A stretch of 64,000 nt of DNA from Lactiplantibacillus garii (GTDB lineage Bacteria; Bacillota; Bacilli; Lactobacillales; Lactobacillaceae): the NCBI RefSeq assembly GCF_003885105.1, contig NZ_QWZQ01000001.1, positions 62,001-126,000 of the forward strand, given 5' to 3'. The position numbers were made by a program, and so were the translations under genes. The notes under the pieces are model-generated. The model was not told the DNA's origin. It did not search any database and was given only the letters and a program-made list of their open reading frames with translations. Each line of letters starts with the position of its first letter. Position 1 is the stretch's first letter. Positions 16,217 to 23,381 of this stretch are shown in pieces.

Positions 16217-17239
16217 TTAAGCGTTTGTCTGAAAAATGGGCCATAGCTTCAAGGTTAGGCCCTCTAATACGTTTTGAAAGCTAATGTTGCTGGCGAGCTG
16301 CCGTTTAGCCGTCAAAGCTAACTCGGTCGCTTCAACTAACTGCCGGGAGCCCAACTGATCGGTCAACGCCGTCAATTCGCTGGCATACTGACCAAACGTT
16401 AATTCCTGCTGCTCGTCAACTTGAAAATGTAATTGTAATAAGTCTTGAAAAAGTGCCGCAATCAGGTCCAGCATGACCGATTGATGACTCGCATCCTTCG
16501 CCAAGCCCACCAAATTGACTTGAACCGCCACAAAACTACGGGGCTCGCCCTTTACGACTTGATCAAACCACCGCCACAGGGCCTGAGCCGCTTGCGGTAA
16601 CCAGTCCTCTTCCAATAACGCCTGGGCCTGGGTCACACTGTTAGTCAATCCCCGTAACATCTGAGCCATTGGGGGGGTGATTCCGGCCGCCTCAAACGTT
16701 TGTTGGAGGGCCTGGGCGTTTAGCGGTGGAAATTCGATCACCTGGGTCCGTGAAATGATGGTCGGTAAAATCAACTGCTTATTGGTCGTTAGTAAGAACG
16801 CCGTCACGTTGCCGCTGGGTTCCTCGATAAACTTCAATAAGCTGTTGGCGGCCGACGCGGTCATCTTTTCAGCGTCCTCGATAATGAAGAGTTTCCGGTT
16901 ACCTTCAACGGCACTCTTGGAGAATTCGGACTTTAAGTAGCGGACCTGATCAACCTTGATGCTTTGTCCGTCCGGAGCCACCGTGACGATGTCCGGGTGT
17001 GAACCGTTGGCAATCCGCAGGCATTCTTCACAGGTGCCGTCCGGTTGGTCGTCAACGACGTGTAAACAGAACAGCCGCTGGGCGATCCACCGGGCGAGTT
17101 CCGGTTGTCCGGCCCCCTCCATGCCCGCAAACAGGTAGGCGTGAGCCAAATGATTTTGTTTAATGATGTGTTGAAACGCCGCTAGTAACCGTGGTTGTTT
17201 GGCAGCCAACGTTGCGGCTAACGAATCAGTCGTTGCCAT
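16217..17239 (-). CDS. holB: DNA polymerase III subunit delta' (HolB)
   Basis: This clamp-loader subunit works with DnaX and HolA to load the sliding clamp. The 340-residue AAA+ protein has AYLFAGMEGAGQ in place of a functional Walker A, cysteines of the zinc module (LFCLHV and CEECLR), and LLKFIEEPSGNVTAFLL with the sensor-1 region SRTQVIEF. The degenerate P-loop is normal for delta'. It lies between darA and yabA. Confidence 0.93.
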   Translation of the reverse strand: MATTDSLAATLAAKQPRLLAAFQHIIKQNHLAHAYLFAGMEGAGQPELARWIAQRLFCLHVVDDQPDGTCEECLRIANGSHPDIVTVAPDGQSIKVDQVRYLKSEFSKSAVEGNRKLFIIEDAEKMTASAANSLLKFIEEPSGNVTAFLLTTNKQLILPTIISRTQVIEFPPLNAQALQQTFEAAGITPPMAQMLRGLTNSVTQAQALLEEDWLPQAAQALWRWFDQVVKGEPRSFVAVQVNLVGLAKDASHQSVMLDLIAALFQDLLQLHFQVDEQQELTFGQYASELTALTDQLGSRQLVEATELALTAKRQLASNISFQNVLEGLTLKLWPIFQTNA

Positions 17240-17257
17240 TTAAACCACCCTTAGTCT

Positions 17258-17587
17258 TTAAAATTGATGGAACTGTTCGATTGGTAAGACGAAGACGGTC
17301 GCGCCGCCCACTTGCACCTCGACCGGGTACGCCGCGGCTCCGTCCATCGTTACGTCCAAGTTAACGGGGGGCGTCATAAACTGCTCACGGGCGTGGCTGG
17401 TCTTTTTAATCATTTCTAGGACTTCGTTGACCCGGTCATCGTCGATTCCAATCATAAACGTCGTGTTACCGGAACGCAGGAAGCCCCCGGTGGTTGAAAG
17501 TTTGGTTGCCCGGACGTTAGCTTCGATAAACTGGCTACTCAGCCGGTTACTATCCTTATCCTGCACAATGGCAATAATTAGTTTCAT
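17258..17587 (-). CDS. darA: Cyclic-di-AMP receptor DarA/PstA
   Basis: A 109-residue PII-like trimeric protein that binds c-di-AMP. It starts MKLIIAIVQDKDSNRL and has the TTGGFLRSGNTTF loop that contacts the nucleotide. Its place between tmk and holB is the standard Firmicute context. Its downstream target is not established by the sequence. It abuts the tmk stop codon. Confidence 0.92.
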   Translation of the reverse strand: MKLIIAIVQDKDSNRLSSQFIEANVRATKLSTTGGFLRSGNTTFMIGIDDDRVNEVLEMIKKTSHAREQFMTPPVNLDVTMDGAAAYPVEVQVGGATVFVLPIEQFHQF

Positions 17588-18261
17588 TATTTCGACTTCC
17601 CTTCCGTTCCTAAATATGCCGGTAGCTGGGCCGTCATAATTTGTAAGGCTTGTTGAACGACCCGTTCCAACGGCTGACTGGCATCGACCCGCTTAATACG
17701 CGCCGGGTGATCGGCTAAAAGCCGTAAGTAGGCCGCCTGGACCTTATGGTGAAAGCTCAGGGCTTCCACGTCTAAGCGGTTAATTTCATTTTGTCGGTGG
17801 GTCTGAATTCGTTGCAAGCCCACGGCCGCGTCAACGTCAAAGTATAACGTCAAGTCGGGGGTCAGCCCCTTGGTCGCAAACTGATTCATATCATAAACGG
17901 CCTGCTCACCAATACCACGACCAGCCCCCTGGTACGCAATTGAACTATCGATGTAACGGTCGCATAAAACTAACTGGTCATTTTGTAATGCGGGTAAAAT
18001 TTCTTGCACAATGTGTTGCCGCCGAGCCGCCGCGTACAATAACGCTTCGGTACGATCGTCCATCATCGTGTTCTTACGGTCCAAAATAATCGCGCGAATG
18101 GCTTCTGAGATGTGGTTACCACCGGGTTCACGCGTCACCACTAACCGATCCCCCAACCGCGGCTGTAAGTCAGCCACGATGGCGTTCAAAGCTGACGTTT
18201 TACCGGCTCCATCCGGGCCTTCAAAAGTAACTAATTTTCCTGTCAACGTTCCCCATCCCAT
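17587..18261 (-). CDS. tmk: Thymidylate kinase
   Basis: Tmk phosphorylates dTMP to dTDP. The 224-residue protein has Walker A GPDGAGKTS near the N-terminus, the DRYIDSSIAYQGAGRG motif, and the lid region. The given ATG at 18261 has little SD; a TTG at 18246 (LTGKLVTFEG) preceded by GGGATGGGG is a plausible alternative. It leads the second replication operon behind its own promoter. Confidence 0.95.
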   Translation of the reverse strand: MGWGTLTGKLVTFEGPDGAGKTSALNAIVADLQPRLGDRLVVTREPGGNHISEAIRAIILDRKNTMMDDRTEALLYAAARRQHIVQEILPALQNDQLVLCDRYIDSSIAYQGAGRGIGEQAVYDMNQFATKGLTPDLTLYFDVDAAVGLQRIQTHRQNEINRLDVEALSFHHKVQAAYLRLLADHPARIKRVDASQPLERVVQQALQIMTAQLPAYLGTEGKSK

Positions 18262-18291
18262 CTAGATTCTCTAATTTACGTATATGTGATA

Positions 18292-18320
18292 ATTGTACTT
18301 GATTATGGAAGCCATGTCTA
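18292..18320 (-). promoter_or_regulatory. Promoter of the tmk operon
   Basis: On the minus strand TAGACA (18315-18320), a 17-bp spacer and TACAAT (18292-18297) make a near-consensus sigma-A promoter. Predicted start is near 18285, 24 bases before the ATG. Confidence 0.7.
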
Positions 18321-18404
18321 ACCCGCTCACCACTAGCGAGGGTATTTTGAGTGGTGATTTTTTCCATTAACCACTACCAATTGTGTTTTTACTAGTATTA
18401 AAAA

Positions 18405-18432
18405 AGTTCGGGAACGTTGTCCCGAACTTTTT
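18405..18432 (-). terminator. Terminator after yaaL
   Basis: The stem GTTCGGGA/TCCCGAAC (18406-18413 with 18420-18427) has A/T5 flanks. It separates the dnaX-ybaB-recR-yaaL operon from tmk. Confidence 0.85.
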
Positions 18433-18436
18433 AGGC

Positions 18437-18688
18437 TTAATTATCAATAACCGACCGCTGGATCGTCTGCCCGTGAACCTGCCGCCGGCGCGCTTCACGG
18501 TACAAGTATAAATACTTAGCCCGGGCGAGCGCCGTTTGGGTCACCAGTTCACTAGTATTATTGTCGTAAATCGCCTGTTCATTTTCCTTAGCGCGGTCCC
18601 AATCAACCTTGGCCGTGTTTAAGGTATTTAATAACTGCTGGTCAAAAACTTCCTTGGGTTGTTTGATCTTCTTGCTTCTTCTAAACAT
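18437..18688 (-). CDS. YaaL-like DUF2508 protein
   Basis: An 83-residue charged, mostly helical protein with no signal or membrane segment. Length, composition and position directly after recR match the uncharacterised YaaL/DUF2508 family of Firmicutes. Function unknown. It sits 15 bases after recR and before a terminator. Confidence 0.8.
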   Translation of the reverse strand: MFRRSKKIKQPKEVFDQQLLNTLNTAKVDWDRAKENEQAIYDNNTSELVTQTALARAKYLYLYREARRRQVHGQTIQRSVIDN

Positions 18689-18703
18689 CTCTTATGCCCC
18701 CAA

Positions 18704-19303
18704 TTACATCTCTTGACGTCCCTCAACCGCTTTAAACAGCGTCATTTCATCGGCATACTGGATATCACTACCAACCGATAATCCGTGGGCTAAACGGGTG
18801 ACCTTGATGCCCGCCGGTTTAACTAGCCGTGAAATATACATGGCAGTCGCTTCCCCTTCCGGCGTGGCGTTCGTCGCAATGATGACTTCCTTAATGGCAT
18901 CGTTTTGTTGCAGCCGTTTTAACAAGCTGGCAATGTTGATGTCTTCAGGGCCCTTGCCGTCTACCGGTGAGAGGACCCCGTGTAACACGTGATACAAGCC
19001 GTTGTATTCCTTGATCTTTTCCATGGCCATAACGTCCTTGGCTTCTTCAACGACCAGTACGGTACTTTGATCACGGGACTTATCGCGACAAACCACGCAG
19101 GGATCGTCCTCGGTAATGTTCCCGCAAATGCTGCAAAAGTGCAGGTCCCGTTTAGCCGCGACCAGTGACTTGGCAAATTCAGTCACGTCGTCACCATCCA
19201 TGTCGATCGTATAAAATGCTAAGCGGGTCGCAGTCTTACCACCAATGCCGGGCAGCTTCATGTAACTATCGATCAACTTAGCAATTGGTTCTGGATACTG
19301 CAT
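18704..19303 (-). CDS. recR: Recombination protein RecR
   Basis: RecR works with RecF and RecO to load RecA at gaps. The 199-residue protein has the N-terminal helix-hairpin-helix [14 protein letters not shown], a four-cysteine zinc finger (CSICG and CVVC) and a Toprim domain starting [13 protein letters not shown]. It is full length and follows ybaB in the canonical dnaX-ybaB-recR order. Confidence 0.97.
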   Translation of the reverse strand: MQYPEPIAKLIDSYMKLPGIGGKTATRLAFYTIDMDGDDVTEFAKSLVAAKRDLHFCSICGNITEDDPCVVCRDKSRDQSTVLVVEEAKDVMAMEKIKEYNGLYHVLHGVLSPVDGKGPEDINIASLLKRLQQNDAIKEVIIATNATPEGEATAMYISRLVKPAGIKVTRLAHGLSVGSDIQYADEMTLFKAVEGRQEM

Positions 19304-19325
19304 GCAATTACCTCACTCTAATGTT

Positions 19326-19634
19326 TTACTTTAATCCCTTGGTGTACTTGCCCATCGTGCTCTGGGTCTGAGCGTCGACCTTCCCCAAAGCGTCGTTAAC
19401 GGCAGCTAACACTAAGTCTTGTAACATGTCCACGTCGTCGGGATCCACGGCATCGGGGTTAATGGTGATATCCTGCATCTTCTTGTCACCGGTAAAGGTC
19501 ACTTTGACCATGTCGTCGGGAGCCGTGCCTTCAAAAGTCTGTTCGTTTAAAGCTTCCTGTTCGGCGGACATTTGTGCCTGCATCTTCTTCATTTGTTTCA
19601 TCATGTTTTGCATATTACCCATACCACGCATCAT
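19326..19634 (-). CDS. YbaB/EbfC nucleoid-associated protein
   Basis: A 102-residue DNA-binding protein of the YbaB/EbfC family. It has a Met/Gln-rich N-terminal helix ([15 protein letters not shown]) and the conserved [19 protein letters not shown] helix. It sits between dnaX and recR, the standard context, and probably helps organise the nucleoid. Confidence 0.93.
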   Translation of the reverse strand: MMRGMGNMQNMMKQMKKMQAQMSAEQEALNEQTFEGTAPDDMVKVTFTGDKKMQDITINPDAVDPDDVDMLQDLVLAAVNDALGKVDAQTQSTMGKYTKGLK

Positions 19635-19734
19635 AAGTATCAGTTCCTTTCAGGATCAAAATTAGTTGTTATCAATTATTATCGTTATTTTAACGGAAAC
19701 CTTTGAAGTTTTTGTTACCCAGCACGTGACTTTC

Positions 19735-21423
19735 TTAGTCCGGCTTAACTTCAACTAAGTCGCCGAACATGTGCTTAGCCTGGTCCACGACCGGTTCGGC
19801 TTTGGGGGCCGGCTTTGCGGCCTGACCACCGGGTTGGTGGGTAGCCAAGTAGTCCTTACGAATCTGGGGCCACTGGTCCTTCGGAACGCAAACAATCTTT
19901 GGTGACTGTCCCATTAACCGGTCTAAGCCGTTACTGAGGGCGTCGATCAAGGTTTGGTCATCGGTCGCCTTTTGGTAAATAAAGGCGTAGTCAAACGCGA
20001 CGACCAGACCGTCGTCACTCGCCGCAACTGGTTGGGCCACGTGCATTAGGGCCCGCTGCGTCACACTGAGAATGTTCATCAAATCGCCCCAGACGTCGCG
20101 AATCTTCAGTAAGTCGTTCTTTTTCGCGCTATCCAAAATCGGGTAGATCTGGCTCACGTTAACTTTGCGCACGGCGGGACCATTCTTCGGTGTTTGTTTG
20201 ACCCGGTTGGCCTTGGGCGCGCCGCCCTGACTCTTAAGGGTCTTAAGTTCACTTTGGAGCTGTTCAACCTGACTCGCCAGCTTCTGTACGGTCGGGTCGC
20301 CGGGGTTAACGGCGGCCGTAGCGGCTGGTTGCGCCGACTGCCCGTCTAACTGGGCTAACTTGACCGTCAGTACTTCCAAATAAACGTCCGGGTGAGTCGT
20401 AAAGCGCATCTGCTGCTGAATATCGTTCAACGTTTTGATCATTTGATACAACACTTCGGCGTCGATTCCCTTAGCGAAGTCTTCAAACCGTTTGTCGTCT
20501 TCCCCCATCGCCACGCTGTCGACCATTTCCGGGGCCTGCTGATAGAGTAACACGTCGCGCATGTAACTAATCAAATCTTCGATAAATCGGTTAGCATCTT
20601 TACCTTCTTGTAAGATTTCCCGCATCGTTTCAAGGGCCGGCTTAGTGACGTGGTTCGTAACTTCCTCAACGTAATCGGCAATTAGTTTTTTGGTTACGCT
20701 CCCGGTCACCATTAAAGCGTCGTCAAGCGTAACGGTATTATCACCAAACGAGATCACCTGATCCAAAATACTGAGAGCGTCCCGCATCCCGCCTTCCGCG
20801 GCCTGGGCAATCACCCGCAGTGCCTTTTCGTCGTAGGTAACGTCCTTCTGGTTCAAAATGTACACCATCCGGTCGTAACTATCCTTGGCCGTGATCCGGC
20901 GGAAATCAAACCGCTGAGTTCGCGAAATGATGGTCAACGGAATTTTATGTGGTTCGGTCGTGGCTAAAATGAAGATCACGTTAGCCGGTGGTTCTTCCAG
21001 CGTTTTTAGTAAAGCGTTAAAGGCCCCGGTCGATAACATGTGGACTTCATCAATAATGTAGACTTTGTAGTCGGCCTCGGTCGGCGCGTACTTGGCCTTG
21101 TCCCGGATGTCCCGAATTTCTTCGACCCCGTTATTGGAAGCCGCGTCAATTTCGATGACGTCGTTGAGCTGGCCGTTTGTAATGGCCTTACAAGTGTCAC
21201 ACTCGTTGCAGGGTTCCCCGTCCACGAGGTGGTGACAGTTAATGGCCTTGGCAAAAATTTTAGCAGCGGACGTTTTCCCCGTCCCCCGCGGCCCAGTAAA
21301 CAAATACGCATGACTCGTTTGGTGGGTCATGATGGCATTTTTTAACGTTTGGGTAATCATTTGTTGACCAACGATCTCATCAAAGCGTTGGGGGCGCCAA
21401 ACCCGGTATAATGCCCGATACAT
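19735..21423 (-). CDS. dnaX: DNA polymerase III subunits gamma/tau (DnaX)
   Basis: DnaX is the clamp-loader ATPase and replisome organiser. The 562-residue protein has Walker A GPRGTGKTSAAKI (about residues 45-57), the zinc-module cysteines in CHHLVDGEPCNECDTC, Walker B IIDEVHML and the sensor SRTQRFDFRR. A Pro/Ala/Lys-rich tau C-terminus follows. I saw no clear slippery frameshift heptamer, so probably only tau is made. SRP RNA lies just upstream. Confidence 0.96.
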   Translation of the reverse strand: MYRALYRVWRPQRFDEIVGQQMITQTLKNAIMTHQTSHAYLFTGPRGTGKTSAAKIFAKAINCHHLVDGEPCNECDTCKAITNGQLNDVIEIDAASNNGVEEIRDIRDKAKYAPTEADYKVYIIDEVHMLSTGAFNALLKTLEEPPANVIFILATTEPHKIPLTIISRTQRFDFRRITAKDSYDRMVYILNQKDVTYDEKALRVIAQAAEGGMRDALSILDQVISFGDNTVTLDDALMVTGSVTKKLIADYVEEVTNHVTKPALETMREILQEGKDANRFIEDLISYMRDVLLYQQAPEMVDSVAMGEDDKRFEDFAKGIDAEVLYQMIKTLNDIQQQMRFTTHPDVYLEVLTVKLAQLDGQSAQPAATAAVNPGDPTVQKLASQVEQLQSELKTLKSQGGAPKANRVKQTPKNGPAVRKVNVSQIYPILDSAKKNDLLKIRDVWGDLMNILSVTQRALMHVAQPVAASDDGLVVAFDYAFIYQKATDDQTLIDALSNGLDRLMGQSPKIVCVPKDQWPQIRKDYLATHQPGGQAAKPAPKAEPVVDQAKHMFGDLVEVKPD

Positions 21424-21485
21424 GCGAATCTTCCTTTCTCACTAGCCCACTGGCTGCACGTTGTTTGGTTCGTTTGATTTTAAAT

Positions 21486-21515
21486 AAAAAGCTCTCAACC
21501 GAATGGCTAAGAGCT
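21486..21515 (-). terminator. Terminator after the SRP RNA
   Basis: On the minus strand an 11-bp stem (21505-21515 with 21490-21500, two G-U pairs) is followed by T5ATTT. It is 15 bases beyond the expected 3' end of the SRP RNA. Confidence 0.8.
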
Positions 21516-21530
21516 GTTACATTTCATAAA

Positions 21531-21620
21531 AACTTAAGGCACAAGATGAAGCAAACTTAGTGCTGCTTCCTTCCGGACCTGACACGATTCGTAAATCCAC
21601 CCTTGCCTTAAGGCCTTACG
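21531..21620 (-). ncRNA. ffs: Signal recognition particle RNA, small bacterial type
   Basis: The minus strand carries the invariant SRP domain IV core GTCAGGTCCGGAAGGAAGCA (about 21561-21582). It is flanked by complementary arms GCCTTAAGGCAAGG and CTTGTGCCTTAAG that fold into one long hairpin of about 90 nt. A -10 box TATAGT lies at 21627-21632. The position between tadA and dnaX is conserved in lactobacilli. The RNA partners with Ffh to target membrane proteins. Ends are estimated to within about 5 bases. Confidence 0.93.
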
Positions 21621-21667
21621 GCAAATACTATAATACATGATTTAAAGGGAGATTACCAGCCATCGGT

Positions 21668-22174
21668 TTAATTTTTTTCGGCCGCGGCTTTGCGGGCTTT
21701 CTTCTCGGCCTTCTTCCGTTTACGAATACTGCGAAAGAAGTTTTCTAGCATTTCGCCAGCTGGCCGGGCCAAGACCCGTTCGTGTACCGTGACCTGGTGA
21801 TTTAAGCGGGTATCGTCCATCACTTGGTATAAACTCCGGACGGCCCCGGCCTTGGGGTCCCGCGCGCCGTAAAACATCTCCGGAATGCGCGCGTTAATGA
21901 TGGCGCCACTGCACATCAGGCACGGTTCCAACGTGACGTAAAGTTGGCAGTCTTCCAAGCGCCAACTGCGCAAGTACTCACAAGCTTCCTGAATCGCAAT
22001 GATCTCCGCGTGCATCGTCGCATCCTGACCATGTTCCCGTAAATTATGACCCCGGCCGATAATCTCGCCGTCGTGCACGATGACCGCCCCAATCGGAACT
22101 TCCCCGATCAAGTACGCCATCCGCGCTTCGTGAAGGGCTTCCTGCATCCAGTCTTCCGCCGTTTTTTCACTCAC
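21668..22174 (-). CDS. tadA: tRNA-specific adenosine deaminase TadA
   Basis: TadA converts A34 to inosine in tRNA-Arg(ACG). The 168-residue deaminase has the zinc and proton-shuttle motif MHAEIIAI and the second motif PCLMCSGA (PCxxC), and a Lys/Arg-rich tail. It starts 2 bases after the upstream methyltransferase gene. Confidence 0.95.
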   Translation of the reverse strand: MSEKTAEDWMQEALHEARMAYLIGEVPIGAVIVHDGEIIGRGHNLREHGQDATMHAEIIAIQEACEYLRSWRLEDCQLYVTLEPCLMCSGAIINARIPEMFYGARDPKAGAVRSLYQVMDDTRLNHQVTVHERVLARPAGEMLENFFRSIRKRKKAEKKARKAAAEKN

Positions 22175-22176
22175 CG

Positions 22177-22785
22177 TTAACCCTCCTTTACACTTTGTAA
22201 AATATAGTACCCCTTATCCTTCTTAATAATTTGGCAATTACCAAAGGTCGTCTGCATCAACTTTTTAGCCGACGGGGCCCCCTGTTTTTTTTGCAGAACG
22301 ACCGTCAGTGTGCCGCCAACGACTAGGCGTGGTAACGCTCCCGTGAGCATCGCGTCTACCACGTGCTTTCCAGCACGTACGGGCGGGTTGGTTACAATGG
22401 CCGCGTAGTTGGTCTTCGTTACCTGTTCATAAACGTCGGACGTAAAAATGTTAACGTTAGTGATTTGATTTAACGCCGTGTTTTTTCGGGCCAGGCTCAG
22501 TGCCAGTTCGTTGACGTCCACCATGTCAACCGTCCGTTCGGGCGACTGGTAAGCTAACGCCATCCCGATTGGGCCGTACCCGGTCCCCAGATCAAGAATC
22601 GCGCCAGCCGGTAAGGCACTAGGATCAAAGGCCGCTAACAGCGTGCGGGAACCGTAGTCCACGGTCCGCTTAGAGAACACCCCGTTGTCGGTTGTAAATT
22701 TAAACGGGTGGTTAAAAATTTCAAAATTCCATTGTTTTTCGTCATGCACAACTTCGGGATTGTGTGTATAATAATAGTTAGTCAT
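22177..22785 (-). CDS. Class I SAM methyltransferase, RsmC/YbxB-like
   Basis: A 202-residue Rossmann-fold methyltransferase. The SAM motif is LDLGTGYGPIGMAL, and the catalytic NPPVRAGK matches the NPP(F/W) motif of RsmC/RlmG-type base methyltransferases that act on guanine in rRNA. B. subtilis YbxB is the closest known type. It leads a two-gene operon with tadA. The exact rRNA target is inferred, not seen. Confidence 0.85.
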   Translation of the reverse strand: MTNYYYTHNPEVVHDEKQWNFEIFNHPFKFTTDNGVFSKRTVDYGSRTLLAAFDPSALPAGAILDLGTGYGPIGMALAYQSPERTVDMVDVNELALSLARKNTALNQITNVNIFTSDVYEQVTKTNYAAIVTNPPVRAGKHVVDAMLTGALPRLVVGGTLTVVLQKKQGAPSAKKLMQTTFGNCQIIKKDKGYYILQSVKEG

Positions 22786-22891
22786 AAATATTTTCCTCTG
22801 ATTTTTAATCTATATCTATGATAACTGATTCTCAGAAGGAACAACAATAAAATAAAAAAAGTTTTTTAACAATGGTTAAAGGCCGTCATTA

Positions 22892-22980
22892 ACACAACAT
22901 CTTGTAGTTTGAGCTCATCTCAAGCCCCCCAGATGTTGTGTTTTTTGATTGTTTTTTCCCCCACATGTTGTATACTGTGT
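22892..22980 (+). promoter_or_regulatory. nrd promoter with three candidate NrdR boxes
   Basis: The NrdR box consensus is acaCwAtATaTwGtgt. ACACAACATCTTGTAG (22892-22907) matches about 12 of 16 positions. Two weaker inverted copies lie at 22926-22941 and 22965-22980, the last covering the -10. The promoter reads TTGTTT (22949-22954), 16 bp, TATACT (22971-22976). The first two boxes share a 12-bp inverted repeat ending in T6 and could instead form an RNA hairpin. Confidence 0.6.
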
Positions 22981-23011
22981 TTATCGAGAAAACGAATTAA
23001 GGGTGATAACA

Positions 23012-23242
23012 ATGAAAAAAGTAACGGTTTTTACTAAAAACAACTGCATGCAATGCAAAATGACCAAAAAGTTCCTCACGGCGCACAACGTGGCCTTTGA
23101 AGAAAAGAACATCAATACTAATCCGGAATACGTGGACTACTTGAAGGATCAAGGCTTTCACGCGGTTCCAGTGGTCGAAATTACCGGTGAAGACAGCATT
23201 GCCGGCTTCCGTCCAGACGCTTTAAAACAATTAGCTGTTTAA
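23012..23242 (+). CDS. nrdH: Glutaredoxin-like NrdH
   Basis: NrdH is the small redoxin that reduces class Ib ribonucleotide reductase. From ATG 23012 it has 76 residues with the redox motif CMQC at residues 11-14, the cis-Pro segment HAVPVV, and the end FRPDALKQL typical of NrdH. The longer frame from 22949 would overlap the promoter and is rejected. SD is GGGTGA. It is the first gene of nrdH-nrdE-nrdF; nrdI is not adjacent. Confidence 0.94.
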   Translation: MKKVTVFTKNNCMQCKMTKKFLTAHNVAFEEKNINTNPEYVDYLKDQGFHAVPVVEITGEDSIAGFRPDALKQLAV

Positions 23243-23297
23243 CTTACCGCGCTTTTTTGCGTGGTTACATAGCCGGTTAAAGGATAACTTTTTATAA

Positions 23298-23333
23298 CGA
23301 CCCACAATCAATAGCCATACTGATTGTGGGTCG
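23298..23333 (+). other. Intercistronic hairpin between nrdH and nrdE
   Basis: A perfect 13-bp inverted repeat (23298-23310 with 23321-23333, 10-base loop) has no T-tract after it, so it is unlikely to be a simple terminator. It may stabilise or separate the nrdH and nrdEF parts of the mRNA. Confidence 0.65.
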
Positions 23334-23381
23334 TCCACTTTGACCCGTCTCCACTCACACTGAATAGAAAGAGGATTCCTT

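Noticed and set aside
18327-18357. Hairpin TCACCACT/AGTGGTGA followed by T6 on the plus strand
   Set aside because: It looks like a terminator, but no gene on the plus strand reads into it. It lies upstream of the tmk promoter and may be incidental.
22949-23011. Longer NrdH starting at 22949
   Set aside because: These 21 codons cover the -35/-10 region and lack an SD. The ATG at 23012 has GGGTGA and gives the usual NrdH length.
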